The notes: generated by a model not told the origin, from the letters alone. A DNA stretch of 64,000 bases from Morella rubra (GCA_003952965.2 RXIC02000003.1:124001-188000), one strand, 5' to 3'; counted from the first letter of the stretch, positions 12,370-22,169 are shown. Translations and numbers: made by a program.

Positions 12370-12865
12370 CAAGATGGAAAAATTTTATTTAGCGCCAAAC
12401 GTTTTCGCTGGTGTAGTTCGTCTGGTTTTCCATTTCCCTCTGTCAAATTCTTCTCCTCGCCAGCTGCTCACTTCTCTCTTCTCTTCTCCCCTTTTTCTTT
12501 CTCTCTCTCATTCCTCTTTCTTTCGATTCTCTCTCTCTATCTCTCTCTTTCCTTTTTTCGATTGAAGAGAAGTCTTTGCTGCAAAAAGAATAGGCGGTGA
12601 GATTTAGTCCATGTTTGCCCATTTCTAAGAGATATTGAATTGTTCTGTTTGCCCCTGCTTTGGAAAAGTTAATTTGTGCTAATTTTTTTGTCACGTTGAT
12701 GTTGAGTTTTCATGGGAAAGCATCTTTTTAATGTGGAAAATAATAGTATTGGATCGATTTAAAAGAAATCAGCGCCCTCCTCTGCCTCCCGTCCTTCTGC
12801 CCTAGCTCACCGCTTTCATATAGGACTGCGTCAGAGACAGCTGACTGAAGGGCCAGGGGCATCTC
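12370..12865 (+). promoter_or_regulatory. Captured 5' region with E2F-like site and CT-rich leader
   Basis: Upstream of the captured RPA12 start codon. TTTAGCGCCAAAC at 12388-12400 contains GCGCCAAA, the reverse complement of the E2F consensus TTTGGCGC. A long pyrimidine-rich stretch (12470-12565; CTCTCTC runs) is typical of plant 5' leaders. This looks like a captured promoter and leader, so the cargo could be transcribed. Whether it came with RPA12 or another gene cannot be told from the sequence. Confidence 0.45.
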
Positions 12866-13351
12866 ATGGAGTATTCTCATGCGCGTGATTTTCTGTTTTG
12901 TGAGTTCTGTGGGACCATGCTATCTTTGAAATCAACCAAGTATGCCGAATGTCCTTTGTGCAAGTTTAAGCATAGTGCAAAAGGTATAGCTGCTATATAA
13001 AATTGCGTGCTTATTGTGGTCGTTAGATGTTTTGCTTGGTTAATCATTTTATTATGTACACAACTTCATGTTAAAACTAGTACCTAAAAAAGTATATATG
13101 GGATCTTCCCTCTATACTTCCTTTGTGGCATTCTTGTTCCTGCATTGGTGCCATACTTTTCGATGCCTTAATGCTTGGCATCAGTAGTCTATCTTCTTTG
13201 ATAGCATTGGTTTTATCATTTATGTACTATGGGCCCATAAAATATTTCTCAATTTCCTGCTACTTTTTATTTGGTTTTGGACGTTGCTAATTGGTTGCCA
13301 TGGTCTTCAGTGATTTTTGAAAGAGAGATATCTTACGTAGTCACAGCTGAG
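12866..13351 (+). pseudogene. RPA12: Captured RPA12 (RNA polymerase I small subunit) exons 1-2
   Basis: Exon 1 (12866-12983) starts [20 protein letters not shown] and ends [14 protein letters not shown], an N-terminal zinc ribbon with CxxC pairs at residues 12/15 and 29/32. After a GTATAG...TTCAG intron, exon 2 (13311-13351) reads [13 protein letters not shown]. This matches the beginning of the Pol I subunit A12.2/RPA12, whose full protein is around 120 residues with a second, C-terminal TFIIS-like zinc ribbon used in RNA cleavage. That C-terminal half is missing, so it cannot be a functional RPA12. No stop or frameshift is present in the captured part. Confidence 0.8.
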
Positions 13352-15102
13352 GTAGGACTTAAACTGATCTTCAATTGCATTTCTTTTGTTGACAAGCAAT
13401 TAGTACTTGCTGCTGAAAACTTTTGAACATGGCCAGAAGTAGAAGTCATTCTGTTTACATCTTTGCCTTTAGTGACTAAATCTTGTTTGAAAATTTGTAC
13501 TTGCTGCTGAAAACTTTTGAGTTTTGAGGCTCCAATATTGGCTTTTTGCTGTAGAATTTGTTATTTCCGCTTGTAGATGATGAGGCTTTGTTGGGCCTGA
13601 ATTTCTTCTTTTTCTGGCTAGAATATAGAAGATGTATTTGATTTTACTTTATAGGAGATGTATTGGGTTTTTGAGCAAACAAAGTGTTAAAAGAAACTCA
13701 AATTTGATCTTTGGGAAGGATTTGTGGTATTTTGGTGCTTTAAAATTTATTGGCCGAGGGTGATTTTCTATGGTTGTTGTCTGAAATTTTTTCCCAACAT
13801 GATCTGGTGGTTTTCTTCTTTAAATTAACATTCTTTTTGCTTCATTATCGCTGAGGCTTTTTCAATCAAGGAACAGTACAGGCAAGGTTATTAAGTAATG
13901 GGAAGGGTTGGAATATAATTTGATCTTGAGTAGTACATGAATGGATGGCTGTGTGTAGGCTCAGGTAGGAATGTTTTGTGGACAAGATCTTGGGAATCTG
14001 ACAAGCTTTGCACCTTTAAGAGCACCCTCAGACCATACCATTAGTTCTTCTCTATATGAAAAGGAAGTGGCTCGAAATGGTTCTCCCCCAAGGCGAGATG
14101 ATGACAAAGATGGGCATTACATGTTTGAGCTTGGAGAAAATTTAACTTCTCGTTGTAATTTCACTTGACCATCATTAGAAACTTTTATTTTTAATATCTA
14201 TTTTATTTAGGCAATTAAAAATGCAGCAATTCCCATTATAATTTCCTTTTCTCTATTGAAGAATAGAATAGGGTGGCTGATTGTATGGATTTCCTGTTTC
14301 CATAAATTCAGTTACTTACAACTTTCCTCTGAATTATTCTAGCCAAGTGTCAATCTTCAAGCATTCCAAAGATTGAAAATGAGGACAACTCCCAACTTCA
14401 GACTGAAGAGCAAACAACTGAACAGATTCTACAACGTGAAAAATCTGCTGCTGGCATTTTGTGTCAATTGAAGACACGGCATGGTGCTCAAGCTTCCAGT
14501 CTTCCATTGACCAAGGATGTGCTGGGTATTGTTGCTACACTTGGACAACTAGAGGATGATAATCTTAGCAGGTTTGTTTAACTTTGCACTTGATTTGTTT
14601 TGCATCTTTCTTTGTTTCTAGTATTCCTCATTAGTCACGATCTCATCATTGCCTGCATTTGATCATAATATGGATTTGCAAAAGTAGATGACAACCTTTT
14701 ATTAGCTTCGTCAGTGAAGCTTGGGGCTCTGTGAGTAGTTTATACAAGTATAGACCGAATTTATGTGCTATAAAATACTGCAACAAAGACTTACTGATTA
14801 TGAGGGTCAAATGAACAAGCTGACCTGTTTGCATTCCTGGTTAGGAATGGGGGTATCTTACTTGAGAGACATTGTCATAATTGACATAAGCAGTCATACG
14901 CATTATGCTTGACATAATTTTCCTTTCAACTTATTTGGCATGCAGGCTATTTGCAGAGTACTTAGGAGTGGAGACTATGCTGGCAATTGTCTGTAAGACT
15001 TATGAAGGTGTTAAAGCTCTAGAAACATATGACAAGGAAGGCTGCGTAAAGAAAAGTTCTGGTCTTCATGGACTTGGTGCTTCCATTGGGAGGACTTTGT
15101 AG
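12866..15102 (+). CDS. Putative chimeric 246-codon ORF (RPA12/AFC/GMI1 exons)
   Basis: Join of 12866-12983, 13311-13351, 13959-14154, 14343-14571 and 14946-15102. All donors begin GT and all acceptors end AG. Exon ends have phases 1, 0, 1 and 2, and the following exons begin in matching phases (split codons GTG, TCC and AGG). No internal stop occurs. The stop TAG (15100-15102) follows directly after the captured hinge sequence, where transposon sequence starts. The predicted protein has an RPA12 zinc ribbon (Cys 12, 15, 29, 32), an AFC-kinase N-terminal linker without the kinase domain, and the first part of an SMC hinge. Transcription and function are not shown. By chance, the two inter-gene junctions would both be in phase about one time in nine. 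Confidence 0.55.
13959..14154 (+). pseudogene. Captured AFC2-like LAMMER kinase N-terminal exon
   Basis: One exon bounded by an acceptor (GTGTAG at 13958, or CTCAG six bases later, same frame) and a GTAATT donor. It reads [20 protein letters not shown] ... [20 protein letters not shown] and LGENLTSR. That is the linker leading to the kinase domain of plant AFC-type (CLK/LAMMER) kinases, which phosphorylate SR splicing factors. The kinase domain itself is absent. DDDKDGHY is the family-typical lead-in. The exon is open throughout. The flanks (about 13352-13958 and 14155-14342) hold intron-like DNA. Confidence 0.75.
14343..15100 (+). pseudogene. Captured GMI1/DMS3-like SMC-hinge exons
   Basis: Two exons, 14343-14571 and 14946-15099, with a GTTTGT...TGCAG intron. 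They read [20 protein letters not shown] ... [20 protein letters not shown] and [20 protein letters not shown] ... [13 protein letters not shown]. This is the SMC flexible-hinge region shared by plant GMI1 (DNA-damage-induced) and DMS3 (RNA-directed DNA methylation); the wording is closer to GMI1. The hinge stops abruptly after GRTL, where transposon subterminal repeats begin (TAGCAGCATTTTGGG). No lesions are seen in the captured part. Confidence 0.75.
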
Positions 15103-15109
15103 CAGCATT

Positions 15110-15428
15110 TTGGGAAACATTGCTAAAAAAATTTAAAAAAAAAAAAAAAACGCTGGGTCTATAGCAGTGTTTTCTAAAATGCTGCTAAAGATCTATAGCA
15201 GCGTTTTAGGGAAACGCTGCTAAACATATAAAAAAAGCGCTTTGGGTCTGTAGCGGCGGTCGCGACCGCTGCTAAGTGACCGCCGCTATAAACCCCGGTC
15301 TTCACCAGCGGTCTCAAAAACCGCCGCTATAACCTATTGCGATAGACCTATAGTGGCGGTCTCGACTGCTGTTAAAAAACAGCTGCTAAAGCTTTAGCAG
15401 CGATTTTTTGACCTTTAGCAGCTGATCC
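15110..15428. repeat. Right subterminal GC repeats of Pack-CACTA-1
   Basis: Alternating direct and inverted TAGCAGCGTTTT, TAGCGGCGGTC and GACCGCCGCTATA motifs. The block ends at TTTAGCAGCT (15428), and the next base begins OMT coding sequence (GATCCAATGCAATCGAATC, matching 27268 onward), with no TAGTG terminus. Confidence 0.7.
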
Positions 15429-15991
15429 AATGCAATCGAATCTATTTGTATTCATCCAGGACCACCACCGTCACGATCTTGGCTGTACACGCCATGGCAT
15501 GATCATATGAAGATCTTGTTGAATTGGGGATTTTGTGAGGCAAAGTCCTACATCTCATAGCTGCCATGGGCCTTCTGGAAGGCTATGCCACCTTCTTTGA
15601 CACATTGGCTAAGGTAGTGCCAAGGTACCATTTGCCACGGACGGTTCTTCATTAGCACCATTAGAACTAGGTTAAGCTCAACATCGTGCAAAAGCCATCT
15701 TGACGTGGGGTAGATCCGAAAAGTGTTATCGCCGCCTTCGGACGGATGGTGTTTGGTGAAAGATCGTCTTGCGAACTAACGACCTCATGATACGTGCGAG
15801 GTAGAGGATATAAGAAGGAGAATCAAATATAGCAGATCTGCAAATTGATTAGACCGTAAGAATGGATAGTATCTGCAATATGAAGCTCAACGGCATATTT
15901 TAATGCTATAGAATTATCTGCAAAGCCAAACATTTGTTGCCAAATTTTGTCTTGGCCTTTTTAGCAATGCCGTAACTTCTTTTGGTTCCAT
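15429..15991 (-). pseudogene. O-methyltransferase pseudogene fragment 1 (exon 1)
   Basis: Minus-strand remains of exon 1 of a class II (COMT-type) plant O-methyltransferase, from ATG at 15991 (MEPKEVTALL) to the point where Pack-CACTA-1 cuts it. Recognisable in shifting frames are QMFGFAD, the LYIRTYHE-like helix region, RWLLHDVELNL-VLMKNRPW and the HYLSQCVKEGGIAF region. It has lost the SAM-binding motif and exon 2. Several frameshifts are seen. Likely one more copy of the local OMT array. Confidence 0.75.
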
Positions 15992-17466
15992 TTTCTTATG
16001 TCGGTGCTCACGCGCGCACACAAATCAAATCATGTATATAGTAGCTCCATGTATCCTATGTACTATTAGCGTTTGAACAACTTTTTCCTTTTTTTTTTAA
16101 TTTAGCATATGAATCATGAGCAATCTTCTTTCTATTCTTTTAATACAATAACAACACGGCCCCAGTCTTTCTATTCTTGTAATACAATATTAACAACAAA
16201 CGTTTATAAGTAGGGGCCGGCAATATTTCCCTCAATCCTCTTTTAGTGTCGCGTCAAAATAGTCAGTGATTCTGGATCTAATAACACTTGGCACTTGCGT
16301 GCAATATAATTTATATCTTGGCTTCAAAGATTACTGTTGTTAGACTAATCATCTAATAATGAAGCTAAGATATTATGGAAATCCCATCCAATCATCGTCT
16401 CTATTTCTCAATTCTTAGCTCAATACCCCTTTAAACTCTGAGGTGATGGACAGTGTTCGGAGAAGATATTCTCACGAACTACCGATCGCATGATACGTGC
16501 GAGGTAGAGGATATCAGGCGAAGTAGAATCAATACGAGAGACTAGTATCTGGTGCAAAATGATTGGACGATAATAAGAATCAGATTATTTAGGGAGGACC
16601 ACATATCCAAAATTTAACAGCTTGTTGATGAAAGAAAATGCATGCAAACATGAAATTGAGAATCAACCAAAACAAGAACTATCGGGGATCACAAATAAGA
16701 TTATGAGATTCGGAAAAAAGAATTGAAATGAGCAAGTGTTGAGATGATTAAAAATCAGCACAAAAATCATAAAACTAAAAGAAAAAAAATTCTCAAAAGC
16801 ATGAAAAATCAATACAAGCTCATTGCATGATAGTGGAAATAATATTAATTGATTTTATGCCAGATGTCTTTGAACAATTTTAACATCAACAATAAAAAAT
16901 GTGAACTACATACGTATGTGAAGGACCGAAACACAATTAAAGAGGCTTAAGACCTTAATTTTGTGAGTGAGGTCAAGGTTAGCCAACTGAAATTACGAGT
17001 GAAACGAGACACGTATCGCACCAGATGAAAGTCAAACGCAATGCCACTGAGACCCGAGAATACAAATTTGTTGCTTGTTTTTCCTCCTCTAAGTATTTTT
17101 CATCTTTTGCTTTTTCTTTTTTTCTTGTTCTTTTTCTTTTCTTTTTACAGAATTGTAACATCTTTTGAAGTGGAGATAAACGTGATAAATAATAGTGCTT
17201 TTATTAGTGTTGTTAATTTAGAAAATACATGAAAATGAATATTTGTCATGAACCAAATTAAATGGAACATGACGAATCCTTGAAGCGATTATTGAACTAA
17301 ACATAACAGGATCACATTGCCCAAACAAACTGAAACAAAGAAGAAAAAAAAAATAGGGAGAAAAGGCAACTGACAATTATTGGAAGATTCAAATCCATAT
17401 TAACTAAGCCACGTTATCATCGTGTGCTATATCGTTGTCTGTATTATATATATATATCATCCAAGG
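15992..17466. other. OMT upstream region and intergenic DNA
   Basis: 15992-16230 is the former promoter side of OMT fragment 1. A second small OMT fragment lies at 16443-16595. The rest (16600-17460) is AT-rich and holds no gene I recognise; a pyrimidine-rich run at 17085-17150 gives short open frames that look fortuitous. 17210-17300 resembles the 3' flanks of the OMT copies at 26105-26210 and 54960-55020. Confidence 0.5.
16443..16595 (-). pseudogene. O-methyltransferase pseudogene fragment 2
   Basis: About 150 bp matching the exon-1 section at 18405-18550 (GTTCG-GAAGAT-TTCT, CATGATACGTG-GAGGTAGAGGATATCAGG with one mismatch, GATTGGAC-AT-A-GAAT). It encodes the stretch around the SPDILYLSRIMR helix and is detached from the rest of the gene. 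It shows that the OMT array had at least one further copy here. Confidence 0.65.
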
Positions 17467-18660
17467 TCACATTGGATAGGCCTCAATAATGAACGGTATA
17501 GCTGGAATTTTGGTGATTTTGTAACAAGGGAAGCCTCCTTTCTTCAATAATTCCTTCCATTCAAGCTCAGTCCGCTCCTTTCCGCCCGAGCTGTGCGCCA
17601 TCATCATTAAGTCGAACACCATGCGTGTCTCATCGAACAAGTCATGACTATCTTTCTCAAGAACAATATCAACAATAATAAGCTTTCCCCCTTTTTCCGG
17701 AATTGCTTTTTGACAATTCCGCAAAATCTTGATGCAATCTTCGTCGTCCCAATCATGTAGTACAAACTGCATCCTCATTATGAATGATAGTTAAGTTATT
17801 CTCATTGTACCCATATGGAGAGGGAAAAATAAATTAAAAAAAAAAAGCAAAAGAAGTGTGCTATAAACGTTGTGAACCACTAGACATATATGTATATATA
17901 TATTATACCTTCATGAAAATTGCATCAGCACATGGAATGGCCTCAAACATGTTACCTCCCACATGGGAGACCCCCTCGTGCAAGGGTGCCGTGGCTATAA
18001 CGTGGGGTAGATCAAAGTTGATGCCTCTAATTGTGGATGTGATTTAACAATCTCAGCTATCATCCCACCAGTACCACCTCCTACATCCACCAATGATCCA
18101 ACGCAATCGAATCCAGCTTTGTATTCTGCTAGGATTGCCATCGTTACGATCTTCGTGTACACGCCATGGAATCATTTACGAGCTTGTTGAATTCAGGATT
18201 TTGTGATGCAAATTCCCAAACATCACAGGCATGTGCCTTCTTGAAGGCTATGCCACCTTCTTTGACACATTGGCTAAGGTAGTGCCAAGGTGCCACTACC
18301 CACGGATGGTTCTGCATTAGCACCATTGGAGCTAGGCTAAGCTCAACATCGTGCAAAAGCCATCTTGACGCGTGGGTCAATCGTAGATTGTTTCCCCGCC
18401 GTCGGTTGGGCAATGTTCGCTGAAGATCTTCTTGCGACCTAGCGATCTCATGATACGTGAGAGGTAGAGGATATCAGGAGAAGGAGAATCAATACCCGAA
18501 GCTATTTGGTACAAAGTGATTGGACCATCATGAGAATGGATAATATCTGCAAAACGAGCTCCACGGCGCATTTTAACGCCATAGAATCTGCAAAGCCAAA
18601 CATTTGTTGCAAAATTTGGGCATAGCCTTCTAGCAATGACGCAAATTCTTTTGATTCCAT
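17467..18660 (-). pseudogene. O-methyltransferase pseudogene 3 (both exons, frameshifted)
   Basis: The most complete OMT copy: ATG at 18660 (MESKEFASLLEGYAQ), exon 1 to about 17910, a short intron (about 130 bp) and exon 2 to the stop at 17467 (IIEAYPM). Class II plant OMTs transfer a methyl group from SAM to phenolic hydroxyls. Seen are the dimerisation region, the SAM-binding glycine motif LVDVGGGTGGMIAEIV (about 18050-18100), and FVLHDWDDEDCIKIL in exon 2 with the catalytic-type His of HDW. At least four single-base indels break exon 1 (near 18565, 18375, 18165 and 18030). A C-terminal frame of 103 codons is intact. It could be an isoflavone-, chalcone- or alkaloid-type OMT; the substrate cannot be read. 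Confidence 0.85.
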
Positions 18661-19089
18661 TTTCTTCTGTCTTCACACACACACAAATGAAAGTAGCTTT
18701 GTGACTGAGTGTATTCCGATAGTTCAAACCCGTCCCTTTATACTACTAGCGTATACATCTGTTGGTGGGGTCTCGCCATGTGGAATGAAAGAATAAACAA
18801 AATGTCAGCTAAGTTGAAATAGAGATTATGCAGATGACAAGGGGGGGGGGGTCCTCTTTCCCAATGTAAGATGGCAGCCCATTTGGAGTTCAGCACTGTG
18901 ATTGGCAGAGGGTTCTTGTTTAAAAAAAAAAAAAAAACTTTGTTGTGTTTTTTTTATTGGTTTTCATGTTGAAAACGTGGCTTGAATTAAATGGAAAGCT
19001 ACAACAAGTCTTCCTCGTTTCACATGCTTAGAATTGGTATAATGCCTCCTTTGGTCGAATTTGTTCACTGTTGCATAGTAGTCTGATAT
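18661..19089. other. Upstream of OMT copy 3; no gene
   Basis: Non-coding. It contains a run of about 11 G (18841-18851) and an A-tract (18921-18935). Presumed former promoter of the OMT pseudogene; no other feature is recognised. Confidence 0.4.
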
Positions 19090-19795
19090 TGAAAATTTCT
19101 CCTCTGGTCAAATCTGTACTCTACTAGCCTCGTTTGTTGAGATGCCGCGATCCGATGGCTGAAGGGGAGGGTCTGGCGCCTAGGGAGGAATACCCAACCT
19201 TCACCTTCTTTCAGAACCCATCTCTAGTGATTTTTTTTTTTTTTTTATAATTTTATTTTTTTATTTTTTAGGATAAATATTTGCATCCTATAACTATAAG
19301 AGTCTTACACTTAGCACACCATGTATTATTTCTGTCACGTTATATTCAACAACTATTTATTTCAGACATTATACACCATAATGTAAAAATTTTCATTAAT
19401 TTGAATCAAAAACAATTTTTAGCACGCGAAATGATAATCTTGTCTCATATTTATTTTTAACAATGACCATTTAATGGGAGTAAAATTGTAATTTAGAAGC
19501 TAAAAAAATTAATTTGCATCAAAATTGATAGAAAATTTTAATTAATGGTGCAAAATATTTGAAATCAGTAGTTCGTAGCTACAAAGTGTCAAGACCCCAA
19601 TATTTGGAGGGTGAAAAATTTATGTATCCCTATTTTTTAACTTATTGTCAATACCCTGAAAAAAGTCTAAAAATTTAAAGTTAAGTGCAAAATGTGTTGG
19701 ATTCCAAAATTTCAAGAGTTAAAAGTGTATTTATCCATTTTATTATTTTTTGATAAAAATAATAATATAGTATTTATGTGACACATGCTATATAT
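19090..19795. repeat. Duplicated segment, copy 2 (left part)
   Basis: Same orientation and order as 9655-10384 (see that entry). It runs up to ATGCTATATAT, immediately before the CACTA terminus at 19796, and resumes after the element at 25260 with TCTATTGTTTGTTAGG ... ACCAATGGATTGAGGGAAGG. Confidence 0.75.
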
Positions 19796-20100
19796 CACTA
19801 CAAAAAAATAAAGCTTTAGCAGGGGTCGCTGACCGCTACTATAGACCAAAAAAACGCTACTATAGATTTTAACAGTGTTTTTCTAACAGCGATTGCGACC
19901 ATCGCTATATGTTCGTCGGGATAAATTTTAGCAAAGATTTTTGCTACCGCTAGTGAAAATCTCAACCTATAGAGGTGGTCACTTAGTAGCGGTCATGATC
20001 GCCGCTAAAGACCCAAAGAACTTTTTAAATTTTTTTAACAACGTTTTAGAAAACGTTGGTACAAGTCTTTAAAATCGTTGCTTTAGCTCAATTACATGTA
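19796..20100. repeat. Left terminus and subterminal repeats of Pack-CACTA-2
   Basis: CACTA end followed by alternating GGGGTCGCTGACCGCTAC, CGCTACTATAGA and AGCGGTCATGATCGCCGCTA motifs and GTTTTAGAAAACGTTG palindromes; these can pair with the right-end repeats at 25075-25259. Confidence 0.7.
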
Positions 20101-20185
20101 CCAGCATTTTTTTTTTTTTTTTACCCAAAAGAAAAACGTTGCAACAATTATAAAAACATTTGCATTTTTAATTTGTAATACAAAT

Positions 20186-20639
20186 TTATTTTAATAACCA
20201 TAATTCATTGATGTAAAAACCTACGAACAAAGATAATAAAGCAAAATATAATTCATCATTGATTAAATAACAAATCTTATAAGTTTTACAACACAAGAGT
20301 CTATACAAGTTTCTAACATAAAATAAAAATAACTTTAATCCTAGCATTAGCAAAAGCAGCTTAAGTACACCATCAGCACCAACACTATCTTCACTAAGTG
20401 GTAACTCTGCCATTGAAAAGGAGAAATAGGATAAGAAAAAATGAACAATATGCCAACAGCTTGAAAAGATGTAACAGAGAGAGATATAGAATACATAGAG
20501 GCATTTTAGAGGCACTCCAAAATTGATACGTATATCCTTTTCCATTGTTTGAAAAAATTGTGTAACCTTGCGCAGCCGGTATAACCTGATCCATAGAAGA
20601 TACCTCACTTCCTCTCTTTTCCCACAAGCCTGTTTAGAA
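20186..20639 (-). pseudogene. Captured SKOR/GORK potassium-channel exon (S4 voltage sensor)
   Basis: After an AACAG acceptor, the exon starts at 20639 and reads ACGKREEVRYLLWIRLYRLR, KVTQFFQTMEKDIRIN. This is the S4 voltage-sensor region, with regularly spaced arginines, of plant outward-rectifying Shaker channels SKOR/GORK, which release K+ into the xylem or from guard cells. Similarity ends near 20532. The frame stays open to 20186 through hydrophobic, non-homologous residues that come from intron or transposon sequence. Its partner exon is at 22106-22169. Confidence 0.7.
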
Positions 20640-20902
20640 CAGAGTTCTCAAAATGTTGGACAGAAAGAGAAACAGCTTGAAAAATATACAATTGAGTACT
20701 TCTACAATTTAAAGATCTCTTAAAAATATGTTGTACCTAGTCCTATGTTAGAAATTTTGTCAAAAGGATTGCAACAACATGTGTCTCTAAGAAGTGTTCA
20801 TGTGGGAATGAGAAAAACGTCAATGCAAACAAAAACAAGGTTCGTAGAAAACAACTACAAAATTTATTTAGGATCAATTGCAGAATCATGATCATAATTA
20901 CT

Positions 20903-21662
20903 TGAGAAACTAATTTTTGTTGGATCTCCGCCTTTCTCCTCAAAGATCACCAGAATGTTTCCAGATGGTTTGAACTAAGAGCGGGGAACATGGTACCTGC
21001 TCCATACAGAAAGTTCGAAATTCTCCCGACAACTTGGCTTTCTTTTCCCTTCTTCTCACAGTTTACTTCCAATATGGAGAATGCTAACCACCATCAACAT
21101 CTCTGAAGACTACACAAAATCTCTGAGTTTCATGAAGATGGCGATCTACTAACTTTTCATATCAGTATCAGTGAATTGATGAAACAAAGAGTATGCTCTG
21201 AAGATGCATAGTGCACTTTTTCCCCATTAAAAACTCTTGCAACCTATCGTTAATAGTGATCTGATTATGATTTTCTTGATTTAGGTAATTGATTTACAAA
21301 TATAAAGTTCGAGTTCAATCAGAATATAGGTAATTGAGGGATGATGCTGATTGTAGTTTGGCAGCAACTTAAAGGATAGAATACACGGATTGGTAAACTG
21401 TTGTAACTTCCTATTTCATGCGCTCACAAATAATAAAAAAAATTACTTACCATCTTTGGGTAGGTTCTCCACATCCAGTGAAGCACTTGTCCGGCATAAA
21501 TTTGCCCCTGTAATCACACTCGTGAACACACTTTTCATGTACAGGGCTTCTCCGAGGCCAGTATCTCCCAATTTCTTCTCCATTCAACCAAGCCAGACCT
21601 TTCCCCATGTGTATCATATCCAGCCCAATAGGTTCATCCCCTAGTGGAGGGTCCACAACAGC
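20903..21662 (-). pseudogene. Captured beta-galactosidase (GH35) exons with a stop
   Basis: Exon 21662-21451 reads [20 protein letters not shown] ... [19 protein letters not shown], then [12 protein letters not shown] and [14 protein letters not shown]. After a GTAAGT...TGCAG intron, exon 20997-about 20903 reads YHVPRS, stop (TAG), FKPSGNILVIFEEKGGDPTK. This is a C-terminal non-catalytic part of plant cell-wall beta-galactosidases (galactose-binding-like region). The split Trp codon across the intron is preserved. The TAG replaces the Trp expected in RSWFKP. The catalytic TIM-barrel is absent, so it is a captured, inactive fragment. Confidence 0.8.
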
Positions 21663-22105
21663 CTGCAAAGACGAATATTTTCACCTGATCATGAGTTGTA
21701 TATTATATAGTAGCATCCCAATGAACGACAGCTCGGTACTTCCACACAAGCTGTTTTTCCAAGTGCTTACCTTGTCCCCAATAAAATGCTCCTGCGTTCT
21801 GATGAAAAGCAAAATAAGGTGTTTCTAGCACCAAAAAGAACCAAGCATACAGAGTTGCAAACAAATGCCATGTAACATTCCATAATTTAATGACAAAGTA
21901 ACTATATTGTTATTGACACATAATCAATGGCTCTAGATATGTTTTCTAATTTATATCAAATTTAACTTCTGAAGGGAATAAATGTTGTTTCGAAACAATC
22001 AAAGATCATTGGACGTGGAAATAATGCCTGATGCCCAAATAATTGTGAAGAAAAATATTGTACTACAGTGTTTAGAGATACAAGCATACATGGAAAAAGG
22101 CATAC

Positions 22106-22169
22106 CTTGTAGGTGATATCCTAAGGTATACAACCGAGAAGGTCAATGATAAAATCAGATTTCAAGTAC
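22106..22169 (-). pseudogene. Captured SKOR/GORK exon (S3 region) with a stop
   Basis: Between CTGCAG (acceptor) and GTATGC (donor), the minus strand reads YLKSDFIIDLLGCIP, stop (TAG), DITYK. This is the S3-side segment that precedes the S4 exon in SKOR/GORK, and it ends in phase 0, as the 20639 exon requires. The TAG replaces the expected Trp of PWD. The two SKOR exons are 1.47 kb apart with the beta-galactosidase fragment in between, which suggests nested capture. Confidence 0.65.

Larger units (their letters stand above)
11526..15428 (+). mobile_element. Pack-CACTA-1, gene-capturing CACTA element
   Basis: The left terminus is CACTACAAAAAAAATAGATC (11526), followed by blocks of the GCGGCGGTC/GACCGCCGC type with CGTTTT-type motifs (11550-11690). 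An AT-rich segment (11695-12300) is homologous to the palindrome arms in Pack-CACTA-2. The right side repeats the GC blocks (15110-15428) but lacks a TAGTG end and fuses directly to OMT sequence, so the extreme terminus has been lost. It encodes no transposase and is non-autonomous. Its cargo is a set of exon-intron fragments from three unrelated host genes, all on the + strand. Confidence 0.85.

Noticed and set aside
12325..12600. 91-codon frame over the CT-rich leader, and its antisense
   Set aside because: Low-complexity Ser/Phe/Leu translation of pyrimidine tracts; better explained as a 5' leader.
18841..18851. G-run as a G-quadruplex or regulatory element
   Set aside because: A single homopolymer of about 11 G without further G-tracts; could be a sequencing artefact.
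20186..20531. Hydrophobic continuation of the SKOR exon frame, looking like membrane segments
   Set aside because: Similarity to the channel stops near 20532; the rest is A/T-rich intron or transposon sequence that happens to stay open.
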